From Desulfobacteraceae bacterium UBA2174 (GTDB lineage Bacteria > Desulfobacterota > Desulfobacteria > Desulfobacterales > UBA2174): a stretch of DNA of 64,000 bases. Positions within the stretch are counted from its first letter, which is position 1, and the number at the start of each line of letters is the position of its first letter. The stretch spans positions 1 through 64,000 of the forward strand of contig DCWA01000008.1 of NCBI GenBank assembly GCA_002327445.1, given 5' to 3'. The notes beneath the pieces were generated by a model. The model saw only the letters and a list, made by a program, of their open reading frames with translations, did no database searches and was not told the DNA's origin. The position numbers were made by a program, and so were the translations under genes. Positions 33,648-42,916 of this stretch are shown piece after piece.

Positions 33648-36128
33648 ATGTTCACGATGATGGATCATCTGCGCAAGATCCCCGCTGCGCAACGGACGGA
33701 GCCGGTGCTGATCGACTGGTGTCTCAAGCGCATCGAGCTTTCCGACGACCCCCAGGCAACCTTCCAGGCAATGACCGACGCGGGCTTGCTCGATACGCCG
33801 GCGCTCCGCCGGATCATCGAGGAGGGCGACCCGATCCTTCTGGGCCGTGCGCTTCGCGCCCTCCCGGCTGAGTGCTTTGATCCGGTCATGGAGACGATGA
33901 TCGCCAAATGGCCGGAGTGGACTGGCAGCGCTCTGTTTCTCGCCGGACAAATCATCGCCGAACGGCAGCCGCGGCGGGTGCAGGCAATTTTCGCCTCATA
34001 CGCCTGCCGGGAGGACCTGGACGACCCCCACTATCAACATGCACTGGCAGCGGTCAGCAGCCTTGCCCGCCTGCCGAGGGACATTGCGTGCGCGAGGTTC
34101 GACGACTTCTGGCGTCACTACGTTTCCCGCATCAAGACCCTGGATCATGGTACCACTGAGACGGGAATCGTTCTGGCATCGGCCATCGCCATGGCGCATC
34201 CGGCCACCGAAGCCCTGCTGCGGGCTTACCTCTCTCCCGGCCGGGGCGAGCCTGCCCACGAATATGCAGCACGGGTCGAGCATTTGTTTACGATTCGCGA
34301 AGCCTCTCACTTCGAATATCAGTTTCTCGAACAACCGCCGGCACCTGAAGATCCTTTGATCGCCAAGGCACTGGGCCGCATTTTCACGTCCGCTGCCGTG
34401 GCCTCAGAACTCCCGAATCTGGCACGCGACCTGGGACAGAGGCGTTACACGCCCCTCTGCGCGTTCCTGTCCCGAACACGGGCGGCCGCACCCGACGACC
34501 ACTGGTTCGCCGCGCTGGAGCGATTGGCCGCGGATCCGGCTTTCGTCAACCGCCTGCACAAGAAAAAGCATCGACCCCAGTTTTTTCAGATGGCCCTGGC
34601 TTTTGCATTGGTGCTCCAACGCCGGACATCGCCGTCGCTGGAAGACCTGTCGGACGAAGAAATCGTCGCCTTGATTCAGATCGACTTGCCATGGGGTGAA
34701 GACCCGGAACTGCTCTCACAGATCGCCGCAGAACTGAACCGCCGGGATCCCGAAAGGGTAGGGCCCCTTCTGTCGACGGCCCTGGCCGGCAACCTCGGCA
34801 GCTCGGCGGGGGAGGACCTGATCGCCATCATGGCCGAAGTCGACGCCGCCGGAGTGGTCCCCCCGCTAGCCCGTTGTCTCATGAATCCGGAAGCCATGGA
34901 GAGCCATGGAGAAGCGGTCCTGAATGCATTGAAGGCGCACGGCGGGCTCGCGCTGCCCTGCCTGGCCGGGGTCCTCGACCAAATACCCGACGACCTGCTG
35001 GTCTGGGCAATGGAACTGCTGGAAAGCATCGCCACCCCTGAGACGATCCCGTTGATCGAGGCCCGCTTCGACCGCTTCTGGAAAGCGGAACGCGGAGGGC
35101 TCCTCACCGTCCTGGAGTCCCTCCCCACCGGCCCTTGGCGGAACCGTTTGCGGTCCAAGGTGGATCGGGGCCAACACGATATCGACCGGACCTATACGTT
35201 GCTCACCTTGCTTGACGGCGAGATGAGCGAGGCGGACCATCAACGGTTGCGGACGGTCGACGAAGACGCGAGACGGCGCGCGGCCCGATCCGAAGCCTTT
35301 TTCAGCGGCGATTCCGATCAACTGGTGGAGGGGGAACTTACGCTGAAACTGCGATGCCCATCCTGTGGCGATGAGTCGTATTACCCGGTGCGCAACATTT
35401 TTATCAACCCCGAGGTCGACGGCCCGCCGTATGTGGGCGATGAGCTGTTCTGCATCGAATGCGGGCAAACGGGTGTTTTTGATCTCACTAATGAAGCTCA
35501 TCAGACGATCACTGCCGTATTGATAGCCTTGTTGATGACCCGGAATGAAGACGAGGAAAAGGCCGATGCGCTGTTGGAAAAATCCCCGTTTCGCTTTCTG
35601 CCGGCAATAGTATCGGGAAAGAAAATGGACATCGGCCAAGCCGTCCGCCTCTACCGGCAGCAGATGGCCGCCGAACCGGAAAACGTCGAGGCCACCATCG
35701 GGCTGGCCAACATCTACCGCCACACGGGCCGGCAAGCCAGCGCCAAGGAGCTGCTGCAGCGGGCCGTCGAGCTCGATCCGGCTTACATCGAAAGCTTTTA
35801 CGCGCTGGCCCAGATGGCCCATTCGGACGGCAAGTCGGACGAGGCCCGCAAACTGCTCGAACAAGGACTGCCCTTCCTTCACGAAGGACGGAAAAAAGAA
35901 ATCCACGACGGCTCCACCCTCGAGGATCTGGCCCTTGCCTATTTCGATTTCTACGAGACCTTGAAGTCTCCGGATGCCGTTTCCGGCCTCAATCCGTTCG
36001 GTGACGAGGAGGCATTGGAAGACGCTCCGCCGCCCCCGAAGAAAAAAGTCGGCCGCAACGACCCCTGCCCTTGCGGCAGCGGCAAGAAGTACAAGAAATG
36101 TTGCTTGCTGCGCGGGGCAAGGTTTTGA
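33648..36128 (+). CDS. HEAT/TPR-repeat protein with C-terminal SEC-C motif
   Basis: The 826-aa protein has long alpha-helical repeats (about 1-540), a CxxC zinc ribbon (LRCPSCGDESYYP ... CIECGQTGVF, about 570-620), two TPR units (VEATIGLANIYRHTGRQASA, IESFYALAQMAHSDGKSDEA) and the SEC-C zinc motif NDPCPCGSGKKYKKCC at the C terminus. SEC-C binds partners such as SecB or ribosomes. The ATG at 33648 has gaggaa upstream. Its last 178 bases overlap the convergent acyl-CoA ligase frame. A role in protein quality control is a guess. Confidence 0.7.
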   Translation: MFTMMDHLRKIPAAQRTEPVLIDWCLKRIELSDDPQATFQAMTDAGLLDTPALRRIIEEGDPILLGRALRALPAECFDPVMETMIAKWPEWTGSALFLAGQIIAERQPRRVQAIFASYACREDLDDPHYQHALAAVSSLARLPRDIACARFDDFWRHYVSRIKTLDHGTTETGIVLASAIAMAHPATEALLRAYLSPGRGEPAHEYAARVEHLFTIREASHFEYQFLEQPPAPEDPLIAKALGRIFTSAAVASELPNLARDLGQRRYTPLCAFLSRTRAAAPDDHWFAALERLAADPAFVNRLHKKKHRPQFFQMALAFALVLQRRTSPSLEDLSDEEIVALIQIDLPWGEDPELLSQIAAELNRRDPERVGPLLSTALAGNLGSSAGEDLIAIMAEVDAAGVVPPLARCLMNPEAMESHGEAVLNALKAHGGLALPCLAGVLDQIPDDLLVWAMELLESIATPETIPLIEARFDRFWKAERGGLLTVLESLPTGPWRNRLRSKVDRGQHDIDRTYTLLTLLDGEMSEADHQRLRTVDEDARRRAARSEAFFSGDSDQLVEGELTLKLRCPSCGDESYYPVRNIFINPEVDGPPYVGDELFCIECGQTGVFDLTNEAHQTITAVLIALLMTRNEDEEKADALLEKSPFRFLPAIVSGKKMDIGQAVRLYRQQMAAEPENVEATIGLANIYRHTGRQASAKELLQRAVELDPAYIESFYALAQMAHSDGKSDEARKLLEQGLPFLHEGRKKEIHDGSTLEDLALAYFDFYETLKSPDAVSGLNPFGDEEALEDAPPPPKKKVGRNDPCPCGSGKKYKKCCLLRGARF

Positions 36129-37840
36129 AAAGCCAGTACCCGCCGCAGCACCTTGCCCACCACCGAAGTGGGCAGGCTGTCGCGGAACTCCACGGACCGG
36201 GGCGTCTTGTAGCCGGCCAGGCGCTGACGGCAGAAGGCGATGATCTCTTCCGCGGTGGCCGTCTCGCCGGGCACTAGTTGCACAAAAGCCTTCACCGCCT
36301 CGCCGCTGTGGGCGTCGGGAACCCCCACCACGGCGGCCAGGGCCACCTTGGGATGGGCGTAGAGCACCTCTTCGACCTCCCGCGGGTAGCAATTGAATCC
36401 GCCCACCAGGATGAGATCCTTTTTGCGGTCCGTAATCACCAGGTAGCCATCGGCGTCGATGTGGCCGATGTCGCCGGATAGAAAGTAGCGCCGCCCCTCG
36501 ATGAGGCGAAACGCCTTGTCGTTCTCCGCGGGTTTCTGCCAGTAGCCGGCCATGACCCGGGGACCGCTGATGGCGATTTCCCCGTCCTCGCCCCGGGGCA
36601 ATTGCTCGCCGTTGTCCACGTGCAGGATCTTGACGTCCGTGTTGGACACCGGAAAGCCCACCGAACCGAACTTTCGCGTTTCGCGGTTGCTCGGATTGCC
36701 GGTGGCCAGCGGCGCCGTTTCGCTCAGGCCGTAGCATTCGAAAATGATCCCGCCGGTCTTTTCCTCGATTTTCTTGGCCACTTCCACCGGCAGCGGCGCG
36801 CCGCCCGAACCGCACCCCATGATCGAAGTCAGGTCGAACCGGTCCAGCAGGGGATGGTTGGCGAAGGCGGCGTAGATGGTGGGCACGCCGGCCAGGATCG
36901 TGGTCCGGTATTTCTGCACCGCTTTTAGCACCTCGGTGAACGGCGGATTGCCGCCGCGCGGATCGGGAATGCAGACCAGGCGGTTGGCCGTATGGCAGGC
37001 CCAGAGCATCACGATGGTCATGCCGAAGCTGTGGTACCAGGGCAACACCCCCAGAAAGCAGTGAAACCCGTCGGTGCGCAGCGTCTCCGCCGTTCCGCCG
37101 GTCTCTTGCGGGACGCGCATCCAGGCGTGCAGGGCCATCACGTTGAAGACGAAATTGGCGTGGGTCAGCGCCGCCCCCTTGGGCACCCCGGTGGTGCCGC
37201 CGGTGTAGATCACCACCGCCAGGTCCTTGACCGGATCGATGTCCACGACGGGCGCCTGAACTGCTGCCGCAGCCACCACGTCATCGAAAAACAGGTGCCC
37301 GGGCTGGTGGCTGTCCGCCTTGGGAATCTTGCCGAGCAGGCCGCCGATGAATCCCTTGAGAGCGGGCAGGTAGGACTTGATGTTGCAGACCACCACCGTC
37401 TCGACGTCCGTGCCAGCGGCGGCCTCCACCGTGGTGGGGTAGAACTTGGAATGGTCCATGCAAAACATGGCCCGGGCCCCGGCATCCTTGAGCTGGTGGT
37501 TGAGTTCGGAGGCAGTATAGAGGGGGTTGCAGGTCACGCAGACCCCGCCCATCTTGAGGATGCCGAAGTAGATTTCCGGGTACTGGGGAATGTTGGGCAG
37601 GAAAATCGCCACCCGGTCCCCCTTGGTCAGCCCTCTGGACAGGAGAAAATTGGCCACCCGGTTGGCGGTGTCCCGCACCCGGGAAAAGGTCCGGGTGCCG
37701 TCGTTGAAGATGGTGTAGATTTTGTCGGGCGCCCGCCGGGCTGCCTCGTCCAGGAGGCTGAACAGCGGTTTTTCAAAGCCCGAGATTTCCCGGGGAACGC
37801 CTTCGGGCCAATGGTCGGTGGGCCAGGGTGCCAGAGACAT
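35951..37840 (-). CDS. Long-chain acyl-CoA ligase with read-through tail
   Basis: The 629-aa AMP-forming synthetase has VIYTGGTTGVPKGAALTH (P-loop), YGLSETAPLATGNP, SGDIGHIDADGYLVITDRKK and the C-terminal lysine region TSVVGKVLRRVL. It activates fatty acids to acyl-CoA. The family normally ends right after the KxLRR motif. Here the frame continues for about 60 residues, rich in Ser/Pro/Gly, entirely antisense to the SEC-C gene. The ATG at 37840 has ggagg upstream and matches the family start. Confidence 0.85.
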   Translation of the reverse strand: MSLAPWPTDHWPEGVPREISGFEKPLFSLLDEAARRAPDKIYTIFNDGTRTFSRVRDTANRVANFLLSRGLTKGDRVAIFLPNIPQYPEIYFGILKMGGVCVTCNPLYTASELNHQLKDAGARAMFCMDHSKFYPTTVEAAAGTDVETVVVCNIKSYLPALKGFIGGLLGKIPKADSHQPGHLFFDDVVAAAAVQAPVVDIDPVKDLAVVIYTGGTTGVPKGAALTHANFVFNVMALHAWMRVPQETGGTAETLRTDGFHCFLGVLPWYHSFGMTIVMLWACHTANRLVCIPDPRGGNPPFTEVLKAVQKYRTTILAGVPTIYAAFANHPLLDRFDLTSIMGCGSGGAPLPVEVAKKIEEKTGGIIFECYGLSETAPLATGNPSNRETRKFGSVGFPVSNTDVKILHVDNGEQLPRGEDGEIAISGPRVMAGYWQKPAENDKAFRLIEGRRYFLSGDIGHIDADGYLVITDRKKDLILVGGFNCYPREVEEVLYAHPKVALAAVVGVPDAHSGEAVKAFVQLVPGETATAEEIIAFCRQRLAGYKTPRSVEFRDSLPTSVVGKVLRRVLAFQNLAPRSKQHFLYFLPLPQGQGSLRPTFFFGGGGASSNASSSPNGLRPETASGDFKVS

Positions 37841-38137
37841 GCGAACCTCCTTCAAGGCAAAGGGGTTGGCGCCCGACACAGGCGTATCGCAGCATCGGAA
37901 CGAAGCGGGCGCATGGCGATGCCGGAGACCACGGCCGCCGGCGTTCAAAGCGGCGGGGAAACGCGACCTGTTTAGCAGTACTCTAAAACCTGGGAGACTG
38001 TCAATTCGCCCCGGGTCGCTGCGCCTTTACATGCCGCGGCGGGTCTGCTACGAGTCGAGTCGGCCCTGAGGCCGTCGCCCGGCTCATCCCCGATGCAGCG
38101 TGTTTTCACGACACATCAGCCAAGAACGGACAACCCC

Positions 38138-39160
38138 ATGAATCGACACCCCAAGCGGATCCTGGTCACCGGCGGCGCCGGTTTTCTCGGCTCTCATCTC
38201 TGCGAACGCCTGCTGGCCGACGGCCACGACGTGTTGTGCGTGGACAACTACTTCACCGGCACCAAGGCCAACATCACCCCCCTGCTCGGCCACCCGGGCT
38301 TCGAACTGCTGCGTCACGACGTGACCTTTCCCCTCTACGTGGAGGTGGACGAAATCTACAACCTCGCCTGCCCGGCCTCGCCGATCCACTACCAGCACGA
38401 CCCGGTGCAGACCACCAAGACCAGCGTTCACGGCACCATCAACATGCTCGGGCTGGCCAAGCGCCTGCGGGCCAAGATATTCCAGGCATCCACCAGCGAG
38501 GTTTACGGCGACCCGGCCGTCCACCCCCAGACCGAGAACTATTGGGGCCATGTCAATCCCATCGGCCCGCGCTCGTGCTACGACGAAGGCAAGCGCTGCG
38601 CCGAGACGCTGTTTTTCGACTACCACCGCCAGCACCGGCTGCGCATCAAGGTGGCGCGGATCTTCAACACCTACGGGCCGCGGATGCATCCCGACGACGG
38701 GCGGGTGGTGTCCAACTTCATCGTCCAGGCTCTGAAAAACGAGCCGATCACCATCTACGGCGACGGCCATCAGACGCGATCCTTCTGCTACGTGGACGAT
38801 ATGATCGAGGCCTTCGTCCGCCTGATGGACACGGCCGACGAAATCGCCGGCCCCATCAACCTGGGAAACCCGAACGAATTCGCCATCGGCGAACTGGCCC
38901 GAAAGGTGGTGGCCCTCTGCGGCTCGCGTTCGCCCATCGTTCACCGGCCCCTGCCCGTGGACGACCCCCGCCAACGCCGGCCGGACATTTCGTTGGCAAA
39001 ACAGGTCCTCGACTGGCATCCCGCCGTGGATCTGGATGCCGGCCTCGAACGCACCATCGCCTATTTCGACGCGCTGCTCGGCGAGCGTCTCCCCAAATTT
39101 GACGCGGTTAGTTTGGCAACCCCGGAGCGCTCAGAAGGCACGGAAAGAAAAAACAGGTGA
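38138..39160 (+). CDS. uxs: UDP-glucuronate decarboxylase (SDR)
   Basis: The 340-aa extended SDR has the NAD motif TGGAGFLGSHLCERL, STSEVYGDP, the catalytic SYDEGKR-type YxxxK (CYDEGKR), ARIFNTYGPRM and RSFCYVDDMIEA. It converts UDP-glucuronate to UDP-xylose for polysaccharide synthesis. The start is set at 38138 to give the MNRHPKRILVTGG start seen in homologs. A GTGA overlap couples it to the next gene. Confidence 0.9.
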   Translation: MNRHPKRILVTGGAGFLGSHLCERLLADGHDVLCVDNYFTGTKANITPLLGHPGFELLRHDVTFPLYVEVDEIYNLACPASPIHYQHDPVQTTKTSVHGTINMLGLAKRLRAKIFQASTSEVYGDPAVHPQTENYWGHVNPIGPRSCYDEGKRCAETLFFDYHRQHRLRIKVARIFNTYGPRMHPDDGRVVSNFIVQALKNEPITIYGDGHQTRSFCYVDDMIEAFVRLMDTADEIAGPINLGNPNEFAIGELARKVVALCGSRSPIVHRPLPVDDPRQRRPDISLAKQVLDWHPAVDLDAGLERTIAYFDALLGERLPKFDAVSLATPERSEGTERKNR

Positions 39161-39834
39161 ATCTGTTTTCAAGTGGTCCGCCGTCGCGCCTCCTGATTCT
39201 CGGCGCCGGTCGCTTCGGCCGCTTGGCCGCCCAGCGCCTCGGCCGTCGGCATCCGGACGCCGCCATCACCGTGGTGGATCTGGCGGCGAGCCTCGCCTCG
39301 GATCCGGCTTTCATTGGCTGTGAGACGGTGGCGGCCGACGGGGTCGATTATCTCGTGGAGGTCATGAGCGGTGATACGGCGCCCGACTGGATCGTGCCGG
39401 CCGTGCCGCTCCATGTGGCGTGGCAATGGATGAAAAGGGATCTGACCGCCGCCGGTCGGCGCGTGGTGGATCTACCGGTCCCCGAATCGGTGGCGGCCCG
39501 GGTACCCCACCCGCTGCGTGGCGACCACGGACAGCTTTACGCCAGCAACGCCGACTTCATCTGTCCGGACGACTGCCCGGAACCCGAGCGCTTCTGCACC
39601 GTCACCGGCAAGCCCCGGCCGGTGGTGATGTTCGCCCACCTGGCCGCATTGCGCATCCCCGGGTTTGCCTCGGTGGTGATTCGCAGCCGGCAACTGGCGC
39701 CGGGAGTGGGTGGCTTCCGGCCGGACGACCTGCGTCAGGCCGAAACAGCCGCCCTGGCGGCAGCCGATGCCGTGCTGCTCGCCACGGCCTGCAAATGCCA
39801 TGCGGTCATCGACGCCTTTCGCATCGAATCCTAG
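39157..39834 (+). CDS. Rossmann-fold protein, deltaproteobacterial hypothetical
   Basis: The 225-aa protein begins with a dinucleotide-binding pattern LLILGAGRFGRLAAQRLG and continues with VDLPVPESVAAR and CPDDCPEPERFCTVTGKPRP, whose cysteines suggest a metal site. It starts with GTG inside the uxs stop, so it is coupled to uxs. It resembles a group of conserved hypotheticals in sulfate reducers. Substrate and role unknown. Confidence 0.6.
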   Translation: MNLFSSGPPSRLLILGAGRFGRLAAQRLGRRHPDAAITVVDLAASLASDPAFIGCETVAADGVDYLVEVMSGDTAPDWIVPAVPLHVAWQWMKRDLTAAGRRVVDLPVPESVAARVPHPLRGDHGQLYASNADFICPDDCPEPERFCTVTGKPRPVVMFAHLAALRIPGFASVVIRSRQLAPGVGGFRPDDLRQAETAALAAADAVLLATACKCHAVIDAFRIES

Positions 39835-40853
39835 TACGCCCCCGCATGGGCGTGGGAAGCCTTGCCGCGAAAGAGGTAGTAGCAAAAACCCGTATAGACG
39901 AGAATCACCGGCAACAAGACCAGGGTGCCCACCAAAAGCAGGCTCTGGGAGGAACCGGCTGCCGCCGCCTGGCGGAAGGTGACCGCGTAGGGGACGATCC
40001 AGGGCCAGAGGGTGAGCCCGAGGGCGAGATAACCGGTGACAAAGAAGGCGATGACCAGAAGAAAGGGACGGGCCTCGCGGCCGGCCCGCAGATCCACCCA
40101 GGCCATGACCAGCAGCAGGGCCGCCACCGCCGGAACGGCGGCCAACAGGTAGATCCCCGGCCGGGAACCCCACATTTGACCGATCTGGGCGTTGATGGCC
40201 GGGATAGCGATGGTCACCGCCGCCAGGCTCACCCCCGCCAATCCCAGGAGCCAAACGGTGCTGCGGCGGGCCCAGGCCCGGGTCTCGCCTTCGGTTTTCA
40301 TCACGGTCCAGGTGGCCCCCAACAGACCGTAGCCGAATACCAGGCCCACGCCGGTGGTGAGCGTGAAGGGGCTGGCCCAATCCATCGGCCCACCGGCGAA
40401 CCCGCGCTCCACCACGACGACCCCCTGGATCAGGGCGCCGACGATCATCCCTTGCATGAAGGCGGCCGTGAGCGACCCGAGATGAAAGGACCAGTCCCAG
40501 ATCGGCCGCGAGCGCTTGGCCTTGAAGCGAAACTCGAAGGCCACGCCGCGAAAGATCAGCCCCAGCAGCATGAGAATCACCGGCAGGTACAAGGCCGGCA
40601 TCAGGATGGCGTAGGCCAGGGGAAAGGCGGCCAGCAGCCCGCCGCCGCCAAGCACCAGCCAGGTCTCGTTGCCGTCCCAGAACGGGGCCACCGAGTTCAT
40701 CATCCGGTCGCGGCACTGATCGGTCGGCGCCAGGGGGAACAGGATGCCAAGGCCCAGATCGAATCCGTCCAGGACCACGTAGAGCAGCACGGCGGTGAGA
40801 ATCAACACATACCAGACCAGCGGCAGATCGATCAGGCCGGAAAAATCAAACAT
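39831..40853 (-). CDS. cydB: Cytochrome bd quinol oxidase subunit II
   Basis: The 340-aa membrane protein begins WYVLILTAVLLYVVLDGFDL and has NSVAPFWDGNETWLVLGGGG and RGVAFEFRFK, all typical of CydB. It forms the bd oxidase with CydA and reduces oxygen with quinol electrons, giving oxygen protection to anaerobes. Its start overlaps the cydA stop by eight bases. It ends four bases into the convergent Rossmann gene. There is no CydX-like frame seen downstream. Confidence 0.95.
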   Translation of the reverse strand: MFDFSGLIDLPLVWYVLILTAVLLYVVLDGFDLGLGILFPLAPTDQCRDRMMNSVAPFWDGNETWLVLGGGGLLAAFPLAYAILMPALYLPVILMLLGLIFRGVAFEFRFKAKRSRPIWDWSFHLGSLTAAFMQGMIVGALIQGVVVVERGFAGGPMDWASPFTLTTGVGLVFGYGLLGATWTVMKTEGETRAWARRSTVWLLGLAGVSLAAVTIAIPAINAQIGQMWGSRPGIYLLAAVPAVAALLLVMAWVDLRAGREARPFLLVIAFFVTGYLALGLTLWPWIVPYAVTFRQAAAAGSSQSLLLVGTLVLLPVILVYTGFCYYLFRGKASHAHAGAY

Positions 40854-42249
40854 ACCCACCTCCCTTTGGCGCGGAGGCCGCACCAAGTACCACGGGTGTC
40901 TTTAGGCCGTGATCGCCGTATGTCTCTTCTTCCGTCTCGGGTCCCTTGGCGATCAGGTGGAGGATATAGAAGGTGCCCGCCCCGAAAATGAACAGATAGG
41001 TGACGACGAAGGCGGCCAGCGAGACGCCGATGGCGCCGGCGTTCACGGGACTGAGGGCATCCGCGGTGCGCATCAACCCTTGCACGATCCAGGGCTGGCG
41101 CCCCACCTCGGTGACGAACCAGCCGGCCAGCACCGCCACGAACCCGGCCGGGGTCAAGGCCATGCACCAGAGCTGGAAGAGCCGGGTATCGAAAAGCCGT
41201 TTCCGCCAGTAGAGCACCAGCGCCATCAACCCGGTAAGGATCATCAACATTCCCAGGCCCACCATGATGCGGAAGGTCCAGAACACCAGGGCCACCGGCG
41301 GCAGCTCGTCCCGGGGCCATTCCTTCAGGCCGCGCACCTCCCCGTCGAGGTCATGGGTGAGGATCATGCTGGAGAGCTTGGGAATCTCGATGCTCCAACG
41401 GGTGGTCTCGGCTTCCTGGTCCGGCCAGCCGAAGAGTTTCAGCGGCGCGCCGCGCCGGGTCTCCCACAACCCCTCCATGGCCGCCACCTTGGCCGGCTGA
41501 TGTTTGAAGGTGTTCAGGCCGTGCAGGTCGCCGAACAGAAGCTGGGCCGGGGCCACGAAAATCGCCATGATCATCGCCATGCCCAGCATCACCCGGGCCT
41601 GGGGCGCATGCCGGCCACGGAACAGGTAGAAGGCTCCGATGCCGGCCACCACGAAGGCCGTGGTGAGGTAGGCGGCCACCACCATGTGGACGAAGCGATA
41701 GGGGAAAGAGGGCGAAAAGATGATGGCCAGCCAGTCGGTGGGATAAAAGAGGCCGTCGGGGCCGATTTCGGCGCCTTGGGGGGTTTGCATCCAGGAGTTT
41801 GCCGACAAGATCCAGAAAGCCGAGATCAGGGTTCCGGCGGCCACGATGATCGTGGCGGCGAAATGCAGTCGGGGGCTGACCCGGTTCCACCCGAAGAGCA
41901 TCACCCCGAGAAACGAGGCCTCGAGGAAAAAGGCGGTGAGCACCTCGTAGCCGAGCAGGGGGCCGATAATGTTGCCGGTGCGGTCGGAGAACACCGACCA
42001 GTTGGTGCCGAACTGAAACGACATCACCACCCCGGAAACCACCCCCATGCCGAATGTGACGGCAAAGATCTTCACCCACATGCGATATACATCGGCAAAG
42101 GCCGGGTTGCCGGTTTTCAGCCAGCGCCATTCCAGCACCGCCAGCCAACTGGCCAGGCCGATGGTGAAGGAGGGGAAAAGGATATGAAAGGAAATGGTAA
42201 ATGCGAACTGAATGCGCGCCAGCATTTCAAAATCGAGGAAATCGGCCAT
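40846..42249 (-). CDS. cydA: Cytochrome bd quinol oxidase subunit I
   Basis: The 467-aa subunit has QFAFTISFHILFPSFTIG with a heme-ligand His, GRQPWIVQGLMRT and PAGFVAVLAGWFVTEVGRQP, and a short Q loop as in CIO-type oxidases. It holds the hemes and quinol site. The ATG at 42249 is taken because the protein starts MADFLDFEMLARIQFA as in homologs; the frame extends upstream without similarity. A promoter (42295-42322) faces it. Confidence 0.95.
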   Translation of the reverse strand: MADFLDFEMLARIQFAFTISFHILFPSFTIGLASWLAVLEWRWLKTGNPAFADVYRMWVKIFAVTFGMGVVSGVVMSFQFGTNWSVFSDRTGNIIGPLLGYEVLTAFFLEASFLGVMLFGWNRVSPRLHFAATIIVAAGTLISAFWILSANSWMQTPQGAEIGPDGLFYPTDWLAIIFSPSFPYRFVHMVVAAYLTTAFVVAGIGAFYLFRGRHAPQARVMLGMAMIMAIFVAPAQLLFGDLHGLNTFKHQPAKVAAMEGLWETRRGAPLKLFGWPDQEAETTRWSIEIPKLSSMILTHDLDGEVRGLKEWPRDELPPVALVFWTFRIMVGLGMLMILTGLMALVLYWRKRLFDTRLFQLWCMALTPAGFVAVLAGWFVTEVGRQPWIVQGLMRTADALSPVNAGAIGVSLAAFVVTYLFIFGAGTFYILHLIAKGPETEEETYGDHGLKTPVVLGAASAPKGGGYV

Positions 42250-42294
42250 GGCGGGACCTCGTGCGAAGATGAAGGATCGTTGACAATTGTTCTT

Positions 42295-42322
42295 ACTATA
42301 GGCGATTTTACCTGCCATGCAA
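42295..42322 (-). promoter_or_regulatory. Promoter of cydAB
   Basis: On the minus strand ttgcat, a 16-nt spacer and tatagt lie 46 bases before the cydA start. The divergent cupin gene starts 20 bases from its -35, so the sites share one short region. ttgacaattgt at 42280-42290 could serve the other direction. Confidence 0.55.
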
Positions 42323-42341
42323 AGCCTTTCGGAGGTATCGA

Positions 42342-42662
42342 ATGACAGCCAACCTCTTCGCCGACATACCGGACGAACTTCCCGAGGAGGCCGTGGCCAC
42401 CCTGGCGGCATCCGACCATGTCCGCATCGAACGCATCGTCTCGCGGGGGCATGCATCGGCACCCGGATTCTGGTATGATCAAGCCGAACACGAGTGGGTC
42501 GCCGTGCTCCAGGGCAGTGCCCAGATCGCCTTCGATGGATGTTCGCAACCCGTTGTGCTGGAGCGGGGAGATCATCTTCTCATCGAGGCCCATCGGCGCC
42601 ACCGGGTGGTGTCCACCGCGCCGGGACGGGAGACGATCTGGCTGGCGGTGTTCTTTCGTTGA
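42342..42662 (+). CDS. Cupin-domain protein
   Basis: The 106-aa product is a single small cupin: GFWYDQAEHEWVAVLQGSAQ (motif 1, with EHEW giving metal ligands) and LLIEAHRRHRVVST (motif 2). It may bind a metal and small molecule. The start follows ggaggtatcga. It is divergent from cydAB; no clear functional link. Confidence 0.75.
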   Translation: MTANLFADIPDELPEEAVATLAASDHVRIERIVSRGHASAPGFWYDQAEHEWVAVLQGSAQIAFDGCSQPVVLERGDHLLIEAHRRHRVVSTAPGRETIWLAVFFR

Positions 42663-42916
42663 TAAGGCAGCAAGGAATATCAGGGCCGGGCGCGGGGCGG
42701 GATTGTAACCATTTCAAAGGCCGGGGCTCTCAATGATCAAGACTGGCGCATCAACCCAGCCGGCCTTTCAAAATCCTCTCCCTATCCGGCGCTCCGGCCC
42801 ATCTCGCAATCAGGGGGTCATCCCCCAGGCCGGGGCGCCCCTTCCTCTGAAGGGTTCCCGGGACTTGACCGGAGCTGTTTCACGTCGTCCACATCCGCAA
42901 TACCGGAGTCATGCCG

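Noticed and set aside
40909..42345. 478-codon plus-strand frame
   Set aside because: Antisense of cydA, with repetitive His/Gly/Gln composition and no domain.
42700..42910. TPP riboswitch before thiM
   Set aside because: The conserved CUGAGA and ACC-UGAUCUGG-like blocks are not present in the leader; only GC-rich sequence is seen.
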